Source: Thermocaproicibacter sp036260805 (lineage in GTDB: Bacteria > Bacillota > Clostridia > Oscillospirales > Acutalibacteraceae). From it: DNA of 12,577 bases. The position numbers were made by a program, and so were the translations under genes. Below are positions 6,875-12,577 of the stretch, one piece after another. The notes below the pieces were generated by a model. It ran no database searches. It was not told where the DNA came from and saw only the letters and a program-made list of their open reading frames with translations. Numbering within the stretch: position 1 is the first letter of the stretch; each line of letters opens with the position of its first letter. The stretch is taken from the NCBI GenBank assembly GCA_036260805.1, contig DATALZ010000009.1, forward strand, positions 1 to 12,577, given 5' to 3'.

Positions 6875-7702
6875 TTAAATTGCCCGGCGGCCGAAGTAGT
6901 CTTCTGCCTGGCTGACCGGCATTGGTTTTGCGTAACGGAACCCCTGAATTTTGTCGCATCCGCACAGACGGACAAAATTATCATGCTCCGGGGTCTCGAC
7001 CCCTTCGGCTGTAACGCTGAGGTTGATGTTCCGGAATGTCCGCGTCAGGTCGCGGATCATAATGTTGCACTTCGGGTTGTTAATGGAGTCCCAAATCAGG
7101 CTCTTGTCGATTTTAATCACGTCGATCGGCAGGTCGATGACATGCGTCATGTTGGAATATCCTGTGCCGAAGTCGTCCAGCGCAAATTGGATTCCAGCCT
7201 CGCTCAGCTCTTTCATTTTCTGCGCGGCAACGTCGTAATTGCTGACGAGCGTGCTTTCAGTAATCTCAAGAAGGATGCGGTTCGGCGAAATGCCGTTCCT
7301 GTGGATAATGCCGAGCACTCGCTCCACAACATCGTCCTGCATCAGCTGAACAACGGAGAGATTTACGGAGATGGAGTCAATATCAATCTTACAGGAAAGC
7401 AGATAACGGATAAATTTGCAGGCCTTGTCCAGTACGGTACAGCCGATATCAACGATCAGGCCGTTCTGTTCTGCAACCGGGATGAACTCATCCGGCGAAA
7501 CAAATTTGCCGTTTTTGTCTTTTAAGCGAAGCAGGGCTTCTGCTTCGGTAAAATTGCCGTCGCTTACATTATAAAGCGGCTGGTAATAGATTAAAAATCC
7601 ATCGTTTTTCAAGGCATGGGAAAGAAGGTCTTCCAGTTCGTGTCTGCGTTTCAGGTCTTCCTGATTTACCGGCAGTTGAAGCGGGCCGTTGTCTTTCTTC
7701 AC
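6875..7702 (-). CDS. Stand-alone EAL-domain c-di-GMP phosphodiesterase
   Basis: The 275-residue protein is almost entirely one EAL domain, which hydrolyses cyclic di-GMP to pGpG. Catalytic signatures are intact: EALLRL (E55), NLS (N114), EITES (E146), LDDFGTGYSN (D176, D177), KIDKSL (K197), AEGVE (E233) and QGF (Q253). Activity is therefore expected. There is no membrane segment, GGDEF, PAS or receiver domain; only a charged N-terminal helix of about 30 residues precedes it, so any control must be transcriptional, translational or by protein partners. The GTG at 7702 is the only usable start upstream of the domain, but its ribosome binding site is poor. A strong AAAGGAGGG lies further up (7760-7768), placed 7 nt before an in-frame ACG (7753), and a 26-codon reading frame ends on the GTG (see findings). 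The terminator at 6829-6864 follows. Confidence 0.93.
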   Translation of the reverse strand: MKKDNGPLQLPVNQEDLKRRHELEDLLSHALKNDGFLIYYQPLYNVSDGNFTEAEALLRLKDKNGKFVSPDEFIPVAEQNGLIVDIGCTVLDKACKFIRYLLSCKIDIDSISVNLSVVQLMQDDVVERVLGIIHRNGISPNRILLEITESTLVSNYDVAAQKMKELSEAGIQFALDDFGTGYSNMTHVIDLPIDVIKIDKSLIWDSINNPKCNIMIRDLTRTFRNINLSVTAEGVETPEHDNFVRLCGCDKIQGFRYAKPMPVSQAEDYFGRRAI

Positions 7703-7759
7703 AGTGGAACAGCCTGCTGAACCTTCCCTGTTATTGCAAGCCGTAGTAACCGTATTGAT

Positions 7760-7768
7760 CCCTCCTTT
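7760..7768 (-). promoter_or_regulatory. Strong Shine-Dalgarno AAAGGAGGG without a canonical start codon
   Basis: This is the best ribosome binding sequence in the intergenic region. At the proper distance it is followed only by ATA (7753-7755, out of frame with EAL) and ACG (7751-7753, in frame with EAL, 17 codons above the GTG). It also lies inside a 26-codon frame (7699-7779) that starts at an ATG with no clear binding site and ends with TGA overlapping the EAL GTG. Confidence 0.6.
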
Positions 7769-7825
7769 GATTTACGCATCCATGCGCCGCAGTTGTACGT
7801 CACTATCCTTTGCAAATGAAGTCTT

Positions 7826-7845
7826 TGTCATACTGCATAATGACA
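7826..7845. repeat. Operator-like dyad TGTCAT-N8-ATGACA
   Basis: Perfect 6-bp arms (7826-7831 and 7840-7845) surround an 8-bp centre. The spacing, about one and a half turns overall, fits a dimeric regulator site. It would lie downstream of the candidate EAL start site and upstream of the ypeB -10. No regulator gene is adjacent, so the role is unknown. Confidence 0.3.
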
Positions 7846-7891
7846 TTGGAAAATATAGTTAAATTTTGTTGTCAATTCATACATTTCTTGG

Positions 7892-7904
7892 TGTTATGAT
7901 ACCA
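7892..7904. promoter_or_regulatory. Overlapping divergent extended -10 candidates
   Basis: On the plus strand TG-T-TATGAT (7892-7900) and on the minus strand TG-G-TATCAT (7904-7896) both fit the extended -10 pattern and share six base pairs. Neither has a well-placed consensus -35: plus has TTGTCA 20 bp upstream, minus has TGTACT 17 bp upstream. TATGATA also resembles the -10 of forespore sigma factors, which would suit ypeB, but I see no convincing matching -35. Confidence 0.35.
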
Positions 7905-8050
7905 CAGTATTTCTTAAAAGTACAGTAAAGCTGAAAAATAATTTCACAATCGGGAAATATGACAGAAAACAGTTTTAATCCTTATAAAAAGTGAACAACG
8001 ACCGAAATTTTCGCCGCAAGAAGTTCCCCGGCATGTATATTGGGCCGGTG

Positions 8051-8070
8051 CCGAAGAAAAATAACTTCGG
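8051..8070 (+). other. Small hairpin touching the ypeB ribosome binding site
   Basis: CCGAAG (8051-8056) and CTTCGG (8065-8070) form a 6-bp stem with an 8-nt loop. The right arm runs into GGGGTG (8069-8074), the ypeB Shine-Dalgarno sequence, so it could partly mask it. A single short stem may be chance. Confidence 0.35.
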
Positions 8071-8080
8071 GGTGAAACAT

Positions 8081-9358
8081 ATGAAAAAAAGAAAGATTTT
8101 CACGGTTGTCGCTTTGGCGCTGATTGTCGCAGCTCTTTGCGGTTCTACCTACTACGGGCTGTCGCAGGCGGAAAAGTACCGGCGCGATTTGCAGTACGGT
8201 TACAGACGGTCTCTTACAGACTTAAACGACCATGTGGGCAACATTGAAACCACGCTGAACAAAGCGGTCTACGCCAATACGGCGACGGAGCAGAATGGAC
8301 TTGCCGCAAAACTGATGCGGGAATCAAGCATGGCCAAGACATCCCTCTCCGCTTTGCCGGTCGGTGATAACTCGCTCAACAATGTGAGCAAATTCATTAC
8401 GCAGGTCGGCGATTTTGCCATGTCGCTGGCAAGGCGTATCTCTGCGGGGGATAAAATAACAAAAGAAGAATACAAAACCATGCAGAGCCTGGAGTCCTAC
8501 TCCCAGAAGCTTGTGACGGATATGCAGAACGTGAATGTGGATTTCAGTAATACTACAGCGTTCCACGATGAAATGAAAGATACCGCAAAGGATTTCAGCG
8601 ATTTTCCGTCCCTGATATACGACGGCCCTTTTTCGGACAACGTAATGAGCCAGAAGCCGAAGCTTACCGAGGGCAAAGAGCAGATCCTGCAGGGGAATGC
8701 GCAGAACATCGCCGCCGCCTTTCTGAATACAACGCAGGATAAACTGGCGCATACACAGGACACAGCCGGGAATCTGCCGACTTACAATTTCACGGCGAAC
8801 AACGGTGAAATCAGCATGTCCGTAACCAAAGCGGGCGGATTTGTTTCAGACATGACCAACAGCCGTGCGGTTGCGGATATGAAGCTGGACTACACGGCAG
8901 CCTCGAAAAAAGCACGGGATTTTCTGAACAGCCGTGGGCTCCGGAACATGAAAGAAAGCTACTACATGATCACGGACAACATCTGCCTCATCAACTATGC
9001 CTATGTGCAGGACGGAATCATCTGCTACCCGGACCTTGTAAAAGTGGGTATCGCTCTGGATAACGGAGAGGTGGTGCGGTTTCAGTCTACCGGGTATATT
9101 ATGAACCACAGGAACCGGAATCTTGCCCCAAAACTTACGGCGCAGCAAGCACAGAAAAGCGTAAGCCCCAACCTGTCCGTAAAACAGTCCAGGCTGGCGC
9201 TGATTCCAACTGCCGGAAACAACGAGAAACTCACCTTTGAATTCCTGTGTTCCGGCGCGCAGAGCGACCGCGTTCTGGTTTATATCAACGCGGACACAGG
9301 CTACGAGGAGAATATTCTCATCATTCAGCAGTCCGACCAAGGCATCCTCACCAAATAG
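8081..9358 (+). CDS. ypeB: Germination protein YpeB
   Basis: YpeB is a spore inner-membrane protein that, in Bacillus, stabilises and partners the cortex-lytic enzyme SleB. This 425-residue protein has the family layout. A basic MKKRK leader is followed by one N-terminal membrane helix (about 6-26). A long helical region (about 30-175) carries SLTDLNDHVGNIETTLNKAVY, split as SLTDLNDHVG and NIETTLNKAVY. Next comes the conserved LIYDGPFSDNV (about 178-188), then two PepSY-like modules (about 270-340 and 350-415) ending YINADTGYEENILIIQQSDQG, the typical YpeB tail. ATG 8081 has GGGGTG 6-7 nt upstream; an in-frame GTG 30 codons earlier lacks a binding site. In most spore formers ypeB follows sleB. 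Here no sleB lies on either side within the window. A terminator follows at 9431-9470, so the gene seems monocistronic. Expression under a forespore sigma factor is expected from the family but not proven here. Confidence 0.93.
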   Translation: MKKRKIFTVVALALIVAALCGSTYYGLSQAEKYRRDLQYGYRRSLTDLNDHVGNIETTLNKAVYANTATEQNGLAAKLMRESSMAKTSLSALPVGDNSLNNVSKFITQVGDFAMSLARRISAGDKITKEEYKTMQSLESYSQKLVTDMQNVNVDFSNTTAFHDEMKDTAKDFSDFPSLIYDGPFSDNVMSQKPKLTEGKEQILQGNAQNIAAAFLNTTQDKLAHTQDTAGNLPTYNFTANNGEISMSVTKAGGFVSDMTNSRAVADMKLDYTAASKKARDFLNSRGLRNMKESYYMITDNICLINYAYVQDGIICYPDLVKVGIALDNGEVVRFQSTGYIMNHRNRNLAPKLTAQQAQKSVSPNLSVKQSRLALIPTAGNNEKLTFEFLCSGAQSDRVLVYINADTGYEENILIIQQSDQGILTK

Positions 9359-9430
9359 GCGTGGCACTGCGCGCGGGACGGTTCGGTGGAATTTTTCGAT
9401 TCATAATTTACCAATCATAAGCTTATTCGT

Positions 9431-9470
9431 GGCTATATCCCAAAATTCCGGGGTACAGCCTTTATTTTTT
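9431..9470 (+). terminator. Intrinsic terminator of ypeB
   Basis: An 11-bp stem with one mismatch and one G-U pair (9431-9441 with 9450-9460) and an 8-nt loop is followed at once by TTTATTTTTT on the plus strand. It lies 73 nt after the ypeB stop codon. The 70 nt between stop and stem show no further feature. Confidence 0.85.
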
Positions 9471-9492
9471 GAAGTATTTTGACGAATTTCCC

Positions 9493-9525
9493 AAAAAAGC
9501 CGCGCTCTGAATTCAGAGTACGGCT
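9493..9525 (-). terminator. Intrinsic terminator of the arg gene set
   Basis: A 14-base-arm inverted repeat (9498-9511 with 9512-9525), with a 2-bp internal mismatch and an AATT centre, lies 20 nt past the argF stop. On the minus strand it runs into TTTTTT (9498-9493). On the plus strand no T-tract follows, so it acts mainly on arg transcription. Confidence 0.85.
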
Positions 9526-9545
9526 CAGGTTTATCTGCAGCGTTG

Positions 9546-10454
9546 TTATTTGTTGCCGAGCAGTTTTACCAGAACAGCCTTCTGCGCATGCAGGCGGTTT
9601 TCGGCTTCGTCGAAAATTTCCTGTGCGTGCGCTTCAAACACCTTCGCGGTGATTTCTTCCTCGCGGTGCGCCGGCAGGCAGTGCTGTACGATGGCGTCAG
9701 GCTTTGCCGCTGCGAGGACTTCGTCGTTGATCTGGTAGCCCTGGAAGGCTTTTCTGCGTTTCTCCGCCTCGGCTTCTTCGCCCATGGAAGCCCATACGTC
9801 GGTAATCAGAACGTCTGCGCCTTTGGCGGCTTCCAGCGGGTCGGTCGTCATGCTGAACGCCGGGTGCGCGGCGGCAAAATCGCGAACTATCGGGCTCGGG
9901 CGGTAATCTGCCGGGCAGGCTACGGCAACTTCCATCTTCATCTTCAGGCCGCCGACGATGAGCGAATTCATCATGTTATTTCCGTCGCCGATGAAGCACA
10001 TCTTGAGGCCTTCGAGCGAACCTTTGTATTCCCGGATGGTCATGAGGTCGGCGAGAACCTGGCAGGGATGCGCGTAGTCTGTCAGACCGTTGATGATCGG
10101 AATGGTGCCGTTGTTTGCAAGAGCGTCAACCTCCGATTGCTTGAAGGTGCGGATCATGATTCCGTCCAGATAACGGGAAAGCACGCGGGCGGTGTCCTGA
10201 ACCGGCTCGCCGCGGCCAATCTGCAGGTCGTCGGAAGAAAGGAAGATCGGCAGGCCGCCGAGCTGGTACATGCCGACTTCAAACGATACGCGCGTACGCG
10301 TGGAAGCCTTTTCGAAAATCATACCCAGAGTTTTGCCCGCAAGAAGTTTATGCTCGATGCCGTGTTTCTGCTCGTACTTGAGCTGATCGGCAAGGTTAAG
10401 AATTTCGGTGATATCACCGTTGGTCAGGTCCATCATTTTTAAAAGATGATTCAT
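9546..10454 (-). CDS. argF: Ornithine carbamoyltransferase, anabolic
   Basis: This enzyme joins carbamoyl phosphate and ornithine to make citrulline in arginine synthesis. At 302 residues it has normal length. Carbamoyl-phosphate binding motif STRTR is at 51-55, HPCQ at 129-132 with the following LADLMTI, the ornithine loop SMGEE at 223-227 and HCLPAHR (C259) at 258-264. The ornithine-specific HCLP and SMG motifs exclude aspartate carbamoyltransferase. It is the last gene after argB and argD, which points to the biosynthetic rather than the catabolic (arcB) role. ATG 10454 has GGGAGG (10462-10467) 7 nt upstream. A 54-nt gap separates it from argD with no terminator or convincing promoter, and a terminator follows at 9493-9525. 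Confidence 0.97.
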   Translation of the reverse strand: MNHLLKMMDLTNGDITEILNLADQLKYEQKHGIEHKLLAGKTLGMIFEKASTRTRVSFEVGMYQLGGLPIFLSSDDLQIGRGEPVQDTARVLSRYLDGIMIRTFKQSEVDALANNGTIPIINGLTDYAHPCQVLADLMTIREYKGSLEGLKMCFIGDGNNMMNSLIVGGLKMKMEVAVACPADYRPSPIVRDFAAAHPAFSMTTDPLEAAKGADVLITDVWASMGEEAEAEKRRKAFQGYQINDEVLAAAKPDAIVQHCLPAHREEEITAKVFEAHAQEIFDEAENRLHAQKAVLVKLLGNK

Positions 10455-10508
10455 AAAAAAGCCTCCCGTTATCGATTGATTATTTTAAATGGATCAGCCG
10501 CTGAAAAA

Positions 10509-11684
10509 TCAGAGGCTTTTCAGTACCTTCTCAAGAATTGCCAGGCCTTTGTCGGTTTCCTGCTTCGTGATGGTCAGCGGCGGCAGGAAGCGCAGCATGT
10601 CTTTCGCGGTGAGAATCAGCAGGCCGTTCTCCACGCATTTTGCCGCGATTTCGCCGGACGTTCCCTTTTCGGGCTTTGCGCCGAGCATCAGGCCCATGCC
10701 CCGGACTTCGGAGATACCCTTCATTGCCCGGAGCTTTTCGGTGAAGTATGTGCCCTTCGCCTGCACTTCTTTGAGAAATTCGGGGTCGCCCACACGTTCC
10801 GCAACCGCAAGCGCGCCCGCGCAGACAACGGGGTTCCCACCGAATGTGGAGCCGTGCAGCCCCTTGCTGAGAAGTCCGCCGAGTTTTTCGCCGCACAGGC
10901 ATGCGCCCATCGGCAGGCCGCCGGCAATTGCCTTTGCGCTGGAAATCGCGTCCGGAACAATATCGTAATTCTGGTAGCAATAGAACGCGCCGGTGCGTCC
11001 GACGCCCGTCTGTACCTCGTCAATCATCATGAGAATCTTATGTTCGGTGCAGTATTTGCGGAGTTCCTTTACGAAGGTTTTCTCCATGGGAACCACGCCG
11101 CCCTCACCCTGAATCAGTTCTACCAGAACCGCGCAGGTCTGGTCGGTCACGCAGGATTTGACGCTTTCCATGTTCGCGTCCGCGTAACGGAAGCCCTGCG
11201 TCATCGGCAGAAAATGCTCGTGGAAAACGTCCTGCCCGGTTGCCGCCAGTGTCGTGACCGTGCGGCCGTGGAACGAATTTTTGAGGGTGATGATCTCCGG
11301 GTCCTTTTTGCCGAGCACATCCTCGCCGTACTTGCGTGCGAGTTTGATGCAGCATTCGTTTGCTTCGGCGCCCGAATTGCCGAAAAAGACTTTGGACATT
11401 CCGCTTAATTTGCACAGCTTTTCGGCCAGTTCCGTCTGTACCGGGCTGTAGTAGAGGTTCGAGATATGCTGAATCGTCGCGGCCTGCTTTGCAACGGCTG
11501 CGGCCCATTTCTCGTCGGCATAACCGAGGCAGTTTACGCCGATTCCGCTTGTAAAGTCGATGTATTCCCTGCCGTCCACGCCTGTTGCCGTGGCGTTTTT
11601 GCCGGAAACCAGCGCCGCGTCAAACCGCGAATAAGACGGCATGATGTTTTCATCCAGCTGGTTTTTTACCTGCTCGAATGTCAT
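10509..11684 (-). CDS. argD: Acetylornithine aminotransferase
   Basis: A class III PLP aminotransferase (391 residues) that converts N-acetylglutamate semialdehyde and glutamate to N-acetylornithine and 2-oxoglutarate. Family signatures in order are FTSGIGVNCLGY, FGNSGAEANE (phosphate-binding, about 101-110), NSFHGRT (136-142), ELIQGEGG, IDEVQTGVGRTG (D222 contacts the PLP nitrogen), SAKAIAGGLPMGA with Schiff-base K251, and HGSTFGGNPV. Related enzymes (succinylornithine, GABA or lysine-pathway transaminases) share these motifs; the position between argB and argF settles the name. ATG 11684 lies 16 nt after the argB stop, with AAAGGG (11696-11701) 11 nt upstream overlapping that stop, so the two genes are probably coupled. 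A longer in-frame start at 11744 would lie inside argB and is not supported. Confidence 0.95.
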   Translation of the reverse strand: MTFEQVKNQLDENIMPSYSRFDAALVSGKNATATGVDGREYIDFTSGIGVNCLGYADEKWAAAVAKQAATIQHISNLYYSPVQTELAEKLCKLSGMSKVFFGNSGAEANECCIKLARKYGEDVLGKKDPEIITLKNSFHGRTVTTLAATGQDVFHEHFLPMTQGFRYADANMESVKSCVTDQTCAVLVELIQGEGGVVPMEKTFVKELRKYCTEHKILMMIDEVQTGVGRTGAFYCYQNYDIVPDAISSAKAIAGGLPMGACLCGEKLGGLLSKGLHGSTFGGNPVVCAGALAVAERVGDPEFLKEVQAKGTYFTEKLRAMKGISEVRGMGLMLGAKPEKGTSGEIAAKCVENGLLILTAKDMLRFLPPLTITKQETDKGLAILEKVLKSL

Positions 11685-11700
11685 CTCAGTTTCATCCCTT

Positions 11701-12558
11701 TCAATAGAGCATTGTGCCGATGCCTTCATCGGAGAACAATTCAATCAGAATGGAGTGCGGAATTCGCCCGTCGATGATATGTGCGCGCCCGACTCCGCGA
11801 CGGACGGCGTCCACGCAGCACTTGATTTTCGGAATCATGCCGCCGGTGATGATTCCCTGATTCTGGAGCTTTGGAACCTCGCTCACGTTTACCACGGGGA
11901 TGAGCGAATCTTCGTCGTCCTTGTCGCGCAGAAGCCCGCGCACGTCGGTCATCAGAATCAGCTTTTCGGCTTTCAGCTCCGCCGCGATGCGGGCCGCCGC
12001 GATATCCGCGTTGATGTTGTAGACCTCGCCGTCATCGCCGCCCGCAATGGTGGCAACAATCGGAACATAGCCGTTCCGGGTCGCGTTGTCGATGGGGGCC
12101 GCGTTCACTTCGGTAATCTCGCCTACATAGCCGAGGTCTTCGGACGCAACCATTTTCTCCGCTTTCAAAAGCCCGTCGTCCAGTCCGCAAAGGCCGACCG
12201 CTCGGCCGCTGTGGCGCTGAAGAAGCTGAACGAGGTCTTTGTTTACCTTGCCTGCAAGAACCATCTGAACCACGTCGATGGTTTCGCGGTCGGTATAGCG
12301 CAGGCCGTCAATAAAACGGCTTTCCTTGCCGATTTTGCTCAGCATTGCGTTGATTTCCTTGCCGCCGCCATGAACCAGAACCACGCGGATTCCAACGAGC
12401 TGCATCAGTACGATGTCGCACATGACGGCGTCTTTCAGGGCTTCGTCCACCATGGCGCTGCCGCCGTATTTTACCACAATGGTTTTTCCTGCGTGTGTTT
12501 GAATATAGGGCAGAGCCTGCACCAGAATTTTCGCCCTGTCGCTGTTGGATATCTGCAT
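11701..12558 (-). CDS. argB: N-acetylglutamate kinase, probably arginine-inhibited type
   Basis: Phosphorylates N-acetyl-L-glutamate, the second step of arginine synthesis. The 285-residue amino-acid-kinase fold shows KYGGSAM (K30, ATP phosphates), LVHGGGKEIN (61-70), GLRYTD (R87), NINAD (181-185) and GGMIPK (K244). An N-terminal helix of about 20 residues before the first strand and the tail ELFSDEGIGTM (273-283) match hexameric, arginine-sensitive kinases such as those of Thermotoga and Pseudomonas, rather than the short dimeric E. coli form. Feedback inhibition by arginine is therefore inferred. ATG 12558 has AGGAG (12569-12573) 10 nt upstream. The window ends just beyond, so argC and argJ, the usual upstream partners, and any operator would lie outside. 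Confidence 0.97.
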   Translation of the reverse strand: MQISNSDRAKILVQALPYIQTHAGKTIVVKYGGSAMVDEALKDAVMCDIVLMQLVGIRVVLVHGGGKEINAMLSKIGKESRFIDGLRYTDRETIDVVQMVLAGKVNKDLVQLLQRHSGRAVGLCGLDDGLLKAEKMVASEDLGYVGEITEVNAAPIDNATRNGYVPIVATIAGGDDGEVYNINADIAAARIAAELKAEKLILMTDVRGLLRDKDDEDSLIPVVNVSEVPKLQNQGIITGGMIPKIKCCVDAVRRGVGRAHIIDGRIPHSILIELFSDEGIGTMLY

Positions 12559-12577
12559 GTTTTGCCGTCTCCTGTTT

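Larger units (their letters stand above)
7703..8080. other. Divergent intergenic region between the EAL gene and ypeB
   Basis: These 378 nt hold no gene that I can support. Visible elements are the strong Shine-Dalgarno at 7760-7768, a dyad at 7826-7845, overlapping opposite-facing extended -10 candidates at 7892-7904 and a small hairpin at 8051-8070. If the -10 candidates are right, both leaders are long: about 185 nt for the EAL gene and about 170 nt for ypeB. I compared the EAL leader by eye with the c-di-GMP-I and -II riboswitch cores and found no match. Confidence 0.5.

Noticed and set aside
6709..6915. Plus-strand 68-codon frame across the convergent terminator
   Set aside because: It runs through two hairpins and the end of the EAL gene, has no ribosome binding site, and is best explained as structured intergenic DNA.
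7870..7875. Minus-strand TTGACA as a -35 box for the EAL gene
   Set aside because: At 16-18 bp only TTTCCA-like sequence is found, and the nearest TATATT is just 12 bp away.
7703..7890. Cyclic-di-GMP riboswitch in the leader of the EAL gene
   Set aside because: The leader is long and contains GCAAA and GACG-like pieces, but the spacing leaves no room for the P2 stem of class I, and no class II core is visible. A covariance-model scan (Infernal against Rfam) would settle it.
7991..8080. Thirty-residue N-terminal extension of YpeB from a GTG at 7991
   Set aside because: There is no ribosome binding site before the GTG. It would place a basic, proline-rich stretch before a normal membrane leader, and the ATG at 8081 has a good GGGGTG.
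9543..10442. Plus-strand open frame of 299 codons opposite argF
   Set aside because: It is antisense to a clear OTC with all motifs. Its translation is Arg/His/Val-rich with no recognisable domain, and the open frame follows from GC-biased third positions of argF.
10446..11408. Plus-strand open frame of 320 codons opposite argD
   Set aside because: It overlaps argD fully on the other strand and shows no family signature, so it is a coding shadow.
11685..11744. Longer argD start at 11744
   Set aside because: It would overlap argB by more than 40 nt with no family match in the added residues, and ATG 11684 has a ribosome binding site at the argB stop.
1..12577. CRISPR arrays, insertion sequences, phage, defence or secondary-metabolite systems
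   Set aside because: No regularly spaced repeats, terminal inverted repeats, transposase, integrase, nuclease-effector or synthase genes were seen. All sizeable genes are accounted for by housekeeping or regulatory families, apart from one small unknown.

Overview
This window looks like chromosome from a spore-forming, low-to-mid GC Gram-positive of the class Clostridia. An Oscillospiraceae/Ruminococcaceae-like genome is my best guess, from protein style only. The reasons are a germination protein YpeB, a clostridial-type MurD, a clostridial 'methionine gamma-lyase family' PLP protein, a DUF6440 protein, and strong GGAGG-type ribosome binding sites. Most genes lie on the minus strand. No transposase, integrase, phage gene, CRISPR array or toxin-antitoxin pair is visible.

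Layout on the + coordinate axis. (1) 1-175: a minus-strand tRNA-Leu(UAG) with its own near-consensus promoter and a downstream hairpin. (2) 179-5926: a tightly packed minus-strand gene set transcribed in the order murD, M42 peptidase, M42 peptidase, GNAT acetyltransferase, DUF6440 protein, PLP-dependent methionine gamma-lyase-family protein. The first three genes overlap by 4 and 1 nt, the fourth follows after 7 nt, and a TTGATA-17-TATAAT promoter stands about 115 nt upstream of murD. (3) 6141-6698: a divergent plus-strand gene for an unrecognised single-span membrane protein, with its own TTGACA promoter, in AT-richer DNA. (4) 6699-7702: a two-hairpin convergent terminator region, then a minus-strand stand-alone EAL-domain c-di-GMP phosphodiesterase. 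(5) 7703-8080: a 378-nt divergent intergenic region holding overlapping candidate -10 elements, a dyad and a strong Shine-Dalgarno sequence with no ordinary start codon. (6) 8081-9470: ypeB on the plus strand with a terminator. (7) 9493-12577: minus-strand arginine genes argB, argD and argF ending in a terminator; the set probably continues upstream of argB beyond the window.

Functionally, region 7 supplies three arginine steps: N-acetylglutamate kinase, acetylornithine aminotransferase and ornithine carbamoyltransferase. Region 2 joins peptidoglycan precursor synthesis (MurD) to two metallo-aminopeptidases and amino-acid-related enzymes. YpeB belongs to the spore cortex-lytic system, but its usual partner SleB is not in the window.

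This is mostly ordinary core genome. I found no convincing new system. The points most worth a second look are the start and leader of the EAL gene, the tandem non-identical M42 pair behind murD, the solitary ypeB, the unknown membrane protein, and a hairpin-rich intergenic stretch at 6719-6828 that may be a dispersed repeat.
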